Part shown: piece by piece, positions 56,390 through 64,000 of the stretch
How positions within the stretch are numbered: position 1 is the stretch's first letter
Layout of the letters: each line of letters begins with the position of its first letter
Assembly (NCBI RefSeq): GCF_036850765.1
Contig: NC_089492.1
Location: 199,794,276 to 199,858,275, forward strand
Length of the DNA: 64,000 nucleotides
Direction: 5' to 3'
DNA from: Saccopteryx bilineata
Taxonomy: Eukaryota; Chordata; Mammalia; Chiroptera; Emballonuridae
Program-made: the position numbers and the translations under genes
The notes under the pieces: generated by a model
What the model saw: the letters and a program-made list of their open reading frames with translations, nothing else
Database searches by the model: none
Told to the model about the DNA's origin: nothing

Positions 56390-57320
56390 ATGGGAAGGCA
56401 GAGAAATGCACCTAAATGAATCAATAGAAATCCTCATAAAAAGATTTGAATGAGTTGGAAATAACCAAATTACCTGATGCAGAGTTTAAAATAATGATTG
56501 TTTAGATGCTCAAAGATCTTAGAGCAGCAATAGATGGACAAAACTAGCACCTAAATAAAGAGATAGCAAGTATAAAAAAGGACATTGAAATAATAAAAAA
56601 GAATCAGTCATAAATGACAAATGCAATATTAGAAATGAAGACCACACTGTAAAGACTTAAAAGCAGGATGAATTAAGCTGAGGATTGAATCAGTGAGTTA
56701 GAGGACAAGATAAACAAAAGCATAGAAGCAGAGCACCAAAAAAAAAGAGGCTCAAAAAGTCTAAGGAAGTTCTAAGAGAGGTCTGTGACAAAATGACAAG
56801 AAATAACATCTGCATCATAGGGGTTCCTGAAGGTGAAGAGAAAGAACAAGGAATAGAGAATCTGATTGAAGAAATCCTAGCTGAAAACTTCTCTAAATTG
56901 ATAAAGGAAAAAGTCACAAAAGTTCAAGAAGCACAGAGAGTTCCATAAGGATGAACTCAAAAAGGCCAGCACCAAGACACACCATAATTAAAATACAAAA
57001 AATTAAGAGATAAAAAAATACTAAAAACTATAAGAGAAAAGCAGTCTATTACCTACAGAGGAGCCCCCCATAAGAATGACATCTGACTTTTAAACAGAAA
57101 CATTAGAGGCCAGAAGGAAATGGCAAGAAATATTCAAAGTACTACAAAATAAGAACCTACAACCAAGACTTCTCTATCCAGCAAGGTTATCATTTAAAAC
57201 TGAAGGAGAAATAAAAAGCTTCCCAGACAAAAAAAACTCAAGGAATTTATTATAACCAAACCAATGCTACAAGAAATGTTAAGGGACCTGCAGTAACAGA
57301 ACAATAGGGGAGAAATGTAG
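56390..57320 (+). pseudogene. L1-C ORF1, multiple lesions
   Basis: The ATG at 56390 gives MGRQRNAPK-like sequence. Frameshifts and stops occur throughout (for example ATTGTTTAGATGCTC near 56500). The GVPEGEEKEQGIENLIEE segment (~56820-56880) and the basic C-terminus (RLSFKTEGEIKSFPDKK near 57180-57235) are recognisable. It ends at TAG 57318-57320. It is more decayed than ORF1 of L1-B. Confidence 0.85.
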
Positions 57321-57789
57321 TAAAAGAGGAATGTAAAGTTAAAGAATAAAATGGCATTAAATGACTACATATCAATAATAACCTTAAATGTAAATAGATT
57401 AAATGTTCCAATCAAAAGAAATAGGGTAGCTGCATGGATAAGAAAACAGGACCCATACATATGCTGTCTACAAGAAACCTGCCTCAAAAAAAAGATACAC
57501 ATAGACTGAAAGTAAAGGGATGGGAAAAAAATTTTTCATGCAAATGGAAATGAAAAAATAAAAAGCTGGGGTAGCAATACTTATATCTGACAAAATAGAC
57601 TTTAAAACAAAGGCTCTAGTAAGGGATAGAAAAGGTCACTACATAATGATAAAGGGAGCAATCCAACAGAAAGATATAATCATTATAAATATATATGTAC
57701 CTAAAATAGGAGCACCTAAATACATAAAGGAGATTTTGATGGACATAAAGGGCAAGATCAACAGCAATACTAAAATAGTAGGGGATTTT

Positions 57790-58178
57790 TTTTTTTCATT
57801 TTTCTGAAGCTGGAAACAGGGAGAGACAGTCAGACAGACTCCCACATGCGCCCGACCGGGATCCACCCGGCACGCCCACCAGGGGCGATGCTCTGCCCAC
57901 CAGGGGGCGGTGCTCTGCCCATCCTGGGCGTCGCCATGTTGCGACCAGAGCCACTCTAGTGCCTGAGGCAGAGGCCACAGAGCCATCCCCAGCGCCCGGG
58001 CCATCTTTGCTCCAATGGAGCCTCGGCTACGGGAGGGGAAGAGAGAGACAGAGAGGAAAGCGTGGCGGAGGGGTGGAGAAGTAAATGGGCGCTTCTCCTG
58101 TGTGCCCTGGCCGGGAATTGAACCTGGGTCCTCCGCACGCTAGGCCGACGCTCTACCGCTGAGCCAACCGGCCAGGGC
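57790..58178 (-). mobile_element. tRNA-derived SINE (Rhin-1-like), antisense, in L1-C endonuclease
   Basis: Flanked by a perfect 14-bp duplication TAGTAGGGGATTTT (57776-57789 and 58179-58192). On the minus strand the head is GCCCTGGCCGGTTGGCTCAG, with box B GGTTCAATTCCC, and the body carries a second copy of the short GGGCAGAGC..CC(C)TGGTGGGC unit. Little diverged, so one of the younger insertions here. Confidence 0.96.
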
Positions 58179-60454
58179 TAGTAGGGGATTTTAATATCCC
58201 ACTAACATCACTGGATAGATCCTCAAGAAAGAAAATTAACAAAGAAATAGAAGACTTAAAAGACACACTTGATCAACTTGATCTAATAAATATCTTCAGA
58301 ACCTTTCACCCTAAAGCAGCAGAATATACATTCTTTTCAAGTGCTCATGGTACATTCTCTAGGATACAAAATGAATCTCAACAAATTTAAGAAGTTTGAA
58401 ATTATATCAAGCATCTTCTGTGATCACAATGGCATGAAACTAAAAATCAACTACAATAGAAAAACTAAAAAATACTCAAACACTTGGAAACTAAATAGCA
58501 TGTTATTAAATAACGAATGGGTTAACAATAAGATCAAAGAAGAAATAAAAAATTTTTCTTGAAACAAATGAAAACAAACATACAACTTAAAATTTATGAG
58601 ACACAGCAAAAGCAGTCCTAAGAGGGAAGTTCATAGCACTACAGGCACTCCTTAAGAGGCTAGAAAAAGCTCAAATAAACAATTTAACCCTGCATCTTAA
58701 AGAACTTGAAAAAGAACAGCAAATAAAACCCAGAGAAAGTAGAAGGAAGAAAATAAAAAAGATCAGAGTGGAAATAAAAGACATAGAGGCTAAAAATACA
58801 ATACAGAGGATTAATGAAACCAAGAACTGGTTCTTTGAAAAGGTAAACAAAAATGATGAACCTTTAACCGGACTAATCAAGAAAAAAGAGAAAGGACTCA
58901 AATAAATAAAATTAGAAATGAGAGAGGAGATGTAACAACTGACACAGCAGAAATACAAAGGATTGTAAGAAAATACTATGAAGAACTGTATACTATAAAA
59001 TTAGACAACATAGGCAAAATGGACAAATTCCTCGAAACATATAATCTTTCAAAAACCAATATAGAAGAATCAGAAACCCTAAACAGACCGATTTCATCAA
59101 ATGAGATTGAAACAGTTATCAAAAAACTCCCAACAAACAAAAGTCTTGGACCAGATGGCTTTCAAAGAAGAACTAACTCCTATCCTTCTCAAGCTATTTG
59201 TAAAATTCAAGAGGAGGGAAGACTTCCAAGCACCTTTTATGAGGCGAGCATAATACTAATTCCAAAACCAGGCAAAGACACTACAAAGAAAGAAAATTAT
59301 AGAGCAATATCCCTGATGAACATAGATGCTAAAATTTTCAACAAAACATTAGCAAACCATATCTAACAATACATAAAAAAAAGTCAAACATCATGATCAG
59401 GTGGGATTTATTCTATAATGACAAGGCTGGTACCATATCCACAAATCAATCAATGTGATTCAATACATAAACAAAAGAAAAGATAAAAATCACATGATAA
59501 TATCAATAGATGCAGAAAAAGCATTTGATAAAATCCAGTACCCATTTATGATCAAAACTCTGAGCAAAGTGGGGATACAGGGATCATACCTCAACATGAT
59601 AAAGGCCATCTATGACAAACCCACAGCCAACATCATACTCAATGGGCAAAAATGAAAAGAAATCCCCTTAAGATCAAAACAAGGCAGCGTGCTCCCTTTC
59701 ACCACTCTTATTCAACATAGTTCTGGAAGTCCTTGGCACAGCAATCAGACAAGAAGAAGGGATAAAAGGTGTCCAAATTGGAAAAGAAGAAGTAAAACTA
59801 TCATTCTTTGTTAATGATATGATACTGCACATAGAGAGCTCTAAAGTCTCAGTCAAAAAACTACTGGACCTGATAAATGAATTCAGCAAGATGACAGGAT
59901 ATAAAATCAATATTCAGAAATCAGTGGTATTTTTATACACCAACAATGAACTGTCTGAAAGAAAAATTAAGAAAATAATTCCCTTCACTATTGCAACATC
60001 AAAAAAAATGAAGTACCTAAGAGTAAATTTAACCAAAGAGGTTAAAGACTTGTACTAGAAAATTATAAAACATTGTTAAAGAAAATTAAGGAAGACACAA
60101 ACAAATGGAAGCATATATTGTGTTCATGGATAGGAAAAATAAACATCATTAAAATGTCTATATTACCCAAAGCAACCTATAAATTTAGTGCAATACCAAT
60201 TAAATACCAATGACATACTTCAAAGATATAGATCACATATTCCAAAAATTTATATGGAATCAAAAGAGAACACAAATAGCCTCAGCAATCTTGAAAAGGA
60301 AGAATAAAGTGGGAGGTATCACACTTCTGGATATCAAGTTACAAGCCCATTGTACTCAAAAGAGCCTGGTATTAGCACAAGAACAGGCATATAGATCAAT
60401 GGAACAGAACAGAGAATCCAGAAATAAACCCACACCTTATGGATACCTGATATT

Positions 60455-60835
60455 TTTTTATTTTTTAATTTTTTTTTATTTTTCTGAAGCTGGAAACGGG
60501 GAGGCAGTCAGACAGACTCCCGCATGTGCCCTACCGGGATCCACCCGGCATGCCCACCAGGGGGCGATGCTCTGCCCATCCGGAGCGTCGCTCTGTTTTG
60601 ACCAGAGCCATTCTAGCGCCTGAGGCACAGGCCATGGAGCCATCCCCAGTGCCCGGGCCATCTTTGCTCCAATGGAGCCTCGGCTGTGGGAGGGGAAGAG
60701 AGAGACAGAGAGGAAGGAGAGCGGGAGGGGTGGAGAAGCAGATGGGTGCTTCTCTTGTGTGCCCTGGCCGGGAATCGAATCCAGGACTTCTACACTCCAG
60801 GCTGACGCTGTACCACTGAGCCAACTGGCCAGGGC
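60455..60835 (-). mobile_element. tRNA-derived SINE (Rhin-1-like), antisense, in L1-C C-terminal region
   Basis: Minus-strand head GGCCCTGGCCAGTTGGCTCAG, box-B-like GGATTCGATTCCC, GGCACACAAGAGAAGCACCC, GC-rich body and A/T-rich tail. The left edge reads ACCTGATATTT and the right edge AACTGATAATT, an imperfect duplication. Well preserved. Confidence 0.94.
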
Positions 60836-61918
60836 CAACAACTGATAATTGACAAAGCAGGTAAGAGCATCCAATGGAGTAAAGACAGTCTCTTCATCAA
60901 ATGATGTTGGGAAAATTGGACAGCTACCTGCAAAAAAATGAAACTAGACCACCAACTTACACTAATCACAAAAATAAACTCAAAATGGAAAAAGGTTTAA
61001 GTGTAAGCTGTAAAACCATAAGCATCTTAGAAGAAAACATGGGCAGTAAGCTCTCCGACATCTCTTGCAGCAATATATTTGCCGATTTATCTCCACGGGC
61101 AAGTGAAATAAAAGACAGGATAAACAAATGGGACTTTATCAAACTAAAAAGCTTCTGAACAGCTAAAGACAATAAAAACAATAAAAAGACAAACTACACA
61201 ATGGGAGAACATATTTGACGATACCTCTGATAAGAAGTTAAAACCCAAAATTTATAAAGAACTTATAAAACTCAACACCAGGAAGACAAACAATCCAATC
61301 AAAAAACGGGCAAAAGAAATGAATAGACACTTCTCCAAAGAGAACACACAGATGGCCAATAGGCATATGAAAAACTGCTCAACATCAGTAATCAAAAAAG
61401 AAATGCAAATTAAAACCACAATGAGATATCACCTCACAACAGTCAGAATGGTGCTCATCAACAAAATAACAGAAAAAGTGCTGACGAGGATGTGGAGAAA
61501 AGGGAACCCTCCTATACTGCTGGTGGGAATGCAGACTGGTGCAGCCACTGTGGAAAACAGTATGGAGATTCCTCAAAAAATTAAAAATCGAATTGCCTTT
61601 TGACCCAGCTATTCCACTTTTAGGAATATACCCCAAGAACACCATAGCACTGTTCCAAAAGGAGAAGTGCACCCCCATGTTTATGGCAGCATTGTTCACA
61701 ATAGCAAACATCTGGAAACAGCCCAAGTGTTCGTCAGTGAACGAGTGGATTAAAAAGCTTTGGTACATATATACAATGGAATACTACTCAGCCATAGAAA
61801 TGATGACATCGGATCATTTACAACAGCATGGATGGACCTTGATAACATTATACGGAGCGAAATAAGTAAATCAGAAAAAACTAAGAACTATATGATTCCA
61901 TACATAGGTGGGACATAA

Positions 61919-62162
61919 AAATGAAACTCAGAGACATGGACAAGAGTGTGGTAGTTACAGGCAGGGGAGGGGGTTGGTGGAGGGGAGGGGCATAAAGAAA
62001 ACCAGTTAGAAGACGACAGAAGACAATTGGACTTTGGGTGGTGGGAATGCAGCATAATCAAATGTCAAAATAACCTGGAGATGTTTCCTCTGAACATATG
62101 TACCCTGATTTATCAATGTCACCCCATTAAAATTAATAATAATAAAAAATAAATTAAAAAAA
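61919..62162 (+). other. L1-C 3' UTR with G-quadruplex-like run
   Basis: Contains GGGGAGGGGGTTGGTGGAGG followed by GGAGGGG (about 61964-61990), five G runs separated by short loops. It ends CAATGTCACCCCATTAAAAT and an A/T-rich tail. It is unrelated to the 3' UTR of L1-A and L1-B but shares its terminal tip with the older L1-E (GTCACCCCAATAAA) and the scrap near 35050. Confidence 0.75.
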
Positions 62163-63233
62163 GTTTCCTAAGCTACCAGGATCCTCATAGATTTTCTGAG
62201 GAGTTTAATATAATTATTTTACATACCAGATTGGGTTTTCTAATTTATATTAACTAGTTTATATGCTGGTGAGTGAAGGTCAGGCTCATCATTGGATGAG
62301 GCTTGCCTGATATGGGATCTGGAAAAAAATAAAAAACAAGCTTCTGATTTTTAGCAAAATGCTAGAAAACTCACTGGAGACCTCCACTGAGCAGTTGTCT
62401 CAGCCTTTCCAGAACCTGTTGGTTGGAAAAGAATCCAGACTTGCCCAGAAAAATCTGTTCATGACTGCTATAATTGAATTCAGATTATTTTTAAAGAAAA
62501 TTCTGTCTTTCCATCAGAAGTTGATTCCACTCAGGTAGCCTTTAACTCTGTTTCTTAATGGGTTGAACTTAGATCTTTCTCTTTTTGTCAAATGAACCAG
62601 GACAGAATGGGGAAACTGTGTCCACTCTAGATTTGGTTAATTAAGCAAATAAGTTTGTTTATACTGTAGATGAGCCACCAGGAAGTAAGACTGCTAATAG
62701 TTTTCATTGTGAGCCACAGCAAGTGAAGGCTCCTATGCAAAACTAAAAAGTCTTTTAGCTTCTTCTATGAGTACATAAAAGTGAAGACTTTGGAAAATAA
62801 ATTGTCATAAATTTAAGCACTTTTTAAAGGTGCCCTCAGTCTTTTAAACAGTTTCCCAAGACACTTTCAATCTCCAACAATAGGGCTCTGAAGAACTACA
62901 GGGATTTTCTCAAAGTCTCTTAATCGGCTTGGAGAAATCTTTCTTCAAATTGGGAGTGAATCTCTCTTTTTTTTTCTTGTTGACATTGCAGCTACACTCA
63001 ATGCTCAACCCCATACTATAACACAGACCTTTTCCCAGATGAATAAAACTGTTCAAGTAGTAGGGATTTAAAATAGACCTCAACAAATTTCTGTCTCTGA
63101 ACTTATTCCCTTTTCTTAGACCCTTTAATAGAGACATATTCTTTTCTTCTTAGTTCCTCATTCCGCTATTTATGATTAGGCTAAAACACAGAAAATAGCG
63201 TGCCAGAATTTCTTTCTCCCAAAAGGAGAAAAT
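62163..63233 (+). pseudogene. ERV internal remnant with gag-like segment
   Basis: At 62178-62240 one frame reads YQDPHRFSEEFNIII and, after a frameshift, another reads LYMLVSEGQAHHWMRLA (about 62260-62310). This arrangement resembles the capsid N-terminal region of class I ERV gag. The rest (to 63233) is unassigned. A purine-rich AAAAGGAGAAAAT just before the LTR could be a polypurine tract. It may be a different ERV from the one at 53169, because the same capsid region seems to be present on both sides of L1-C. Confidence 0.45.
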
Positions 63234-63541
63234 TGTGGGTGGAGCGTAGAGCGCATTCCTAGCAGCTGTGGCTGATGCAATGCTGTGAGAATACTCCAGC
63301 TCCCAGAACCCTCCTGGGCATACCCAGGAAGAGAGCTCGCCCACTTTAAGGAAATGACTCTGCGCCAACCATGCAGCTCCCTGATCTTTTCAGCTGTTGG
63401 CTATGAAGGACACGCTGTAACATCCTATTGGCTGAACCCATGTATAGAAGCTAGTTTACTTCCTGAATAAAGTGGATCTGCATCACTGAACCTGGTCCCC
63501 GGAGTTGGGTCTTTGCGTCTCCGTCATCCTCACCCCCAACA
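63234..63541 (+). mobile_element. ERV LTR, ~308 bp
   Basis: It starts TGTGGGTGGAGCG and ends CACCCCCAACA. It contains a CCTATTGGCTGAACC (inverted CCAAT-type box), a TATA-like GTATAGAAG 15-25 bp later, an AATAAA at ~63466, and a U5-like end GGGTCTTTGCGTCTCCGTC. No primer site follows, and a purine-rich run precedes it, so a 3' or solo LTR is likely. No matching flanking duplication was seen. Confidence 0.65.
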
Positions 63542-64000
63542 GGACTTGTCCACAGAAAATAATGCTAAAATTTGACAGTAGCTGTCAAAATAGCCAATTA
63601 AGTAAGATGAGTGACACTTCAAATATGTTTTCTTTGTTCCATTTCTGATGGCACTATATCTGAATCTGGGAGCACTGATTGTTGTCCTAATAGAATCAGT
63701 TGCCATCTGATTTATGGGCAAATTCTTCAACTGATGTTGGCAGAAGCCATAATGCACCTCCTATTATGATTCAATTGGCAAAATTTGTAGAGACCCTCCA
63801 AATACTTTGAATGAAAGATTGACTATTGGTCCTATATCTCAGATTCATCCCTTTTGGAAATAATAAACTCTCATCTTTAGAGATAATTAAAGGACACCCT
63901 AGGCTGACAGCTCCTGCTTCTCTTGATCTATTGTTGATAAAAGGAGACACATATCAGTATTTTAAAGGCCTGATTGCTTCTATTGGAAATAACCACTGTT
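63542..64000. other. unassigned sequence to window end
   Basis: No feature recognised. The 75-codon minus frame at 63530-63757 has no domain. Confidence 0.5.

Larger units (their letters stand above)
57351..61918 (+). pseudogene. L1-C ORF2, inactivated, two SINEs inserted
   Basis: The ATG at 57351 opens MALNDYISIITLNVNRLN. The first SINE splits the endonuclease at its VGDFN motif. Then come 58341-58562, RT with NKSLGPDGFQ (59019-59366), [20 protein letters not shown] (59455-59655), and the palm box read as FVND rather than FADD (about 59800-59830). The second SINE lies in the thumb/C-terminal region, followed by 60901-61158 and 61539-61865. The last codons read YMIPYIGGT and then TAA at 61916-61918, different from L1-A and L1-B. 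Tyr replaces His in the Cys/His motif. Confidence 0.9.
54981..62162 (+). mobile_element. L1-C: full-length sense LINE-1
   Basis: It starts GGGGATGGTAAGATGGCGATG, has a ~1.4-kb 5' UTR, ORF1 (56390-57320), ORF2 (57351-61918) and a distinct 3' UTR ending in an A/T-rich tail at 62162. It includes two antisense SINEs (57790-58178, 60455-60835). ORF1, ORF2 and the 5' UTR are close to L1-B, but the 3' UTR is a different type. ORF lesions make it inactive. The left flank is ERV gag and the right flank is another ERV-like segment. No target duplication was found. Confidence 0.96.

Overview
This window is mammalian intergenic or intronic DNA dominated by retrotransposons. I found no protein-coding exon I would defend, no functional RNA gene, no CRISPR array and no bacterial-type gene. 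The most telling sequences are the tRNA-derived SINEs. A GC-rich family has a tRNA-like head beginning GCCCTGGCCGG, a body with GAGAAGTGCCCATCTGCTTC, and a tail ending in GCTTCAGAAAA. I associate it with bats and think it closest to the Rhin-1 type of horseshoe-bat relatives. A second family carries a ladder of 'CTTGAGC' repeats, and a third is short and VES-like. Together with several L1 copies, they make a bat (probably rhinolophoid) the best guess. The species is inference.

Layout. 1-4130: mostly unique sequence with one SINE, a mirror-symmetric TTC/TCC/TTC microsatellite, a MIR and an MLT1-like LTR. 4131-11712: a near full-length antisense L1 (L1-A). 11713-15601: older L1 pieces, two SINEs and a mariner-like MITE. 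15602-22292: a full-length sense L1 (L1-B) with a SINE inside ORF2. 22293-23575: an old L1 3' end split by a solo-LTR candidate. 23846-24696: a compound insertion of an antisense L1 3' end joined head-to-head to a 7SL RNA copy. 25391-25428: a 5S rRNA fragment. 25690-27240: two related LTR-like blocks. 27240-35990: mostly unique DNA with SINEs, an L2 and a MIR. 36045-39352: an old sense L1 (L1-F) with SINEs and a 390-bp pyrimidine tract. 40830-45970: an older sense L1 (L1-D) with an internal ORF2 deletion and two SINEs. 46124-46442: a hAT MITE. 48188-50556: an L1 with a 5' inversion (L1-E), carrying two SINEs in one target site. 53169-54980: the 5' end of a class I endogenous retrovirus (LTR, tRNA-Pro-like primer site, gag remnant). 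54981-62162: a full-length sense L1 (L1-C) with two SINEs. 62163-63541: another ERV remnant ending in an LTR.

The elements are linked by L1 machinery: the SINEs, the 7SL copy and the L1s carry short target duplications and A-rich tails expected of target-primed reverse transcription. The best observation is the L1/7SL structure. It has a perfect 16-bp target duplication, an L1-endonuclease-like cut site, and an inverted 7SL segment exactly where twin priming would place inverted L1 sequence. This suggests the second primer copied 7SL RNA rather than L1 RNA. Other points of note are a 3' UTR replacement between otherwise similar L1s, 5' UTR tandem repeats carrying a long antisense ORF, a SINE with an apparent 3' transduction, and two SINEs in one target site.
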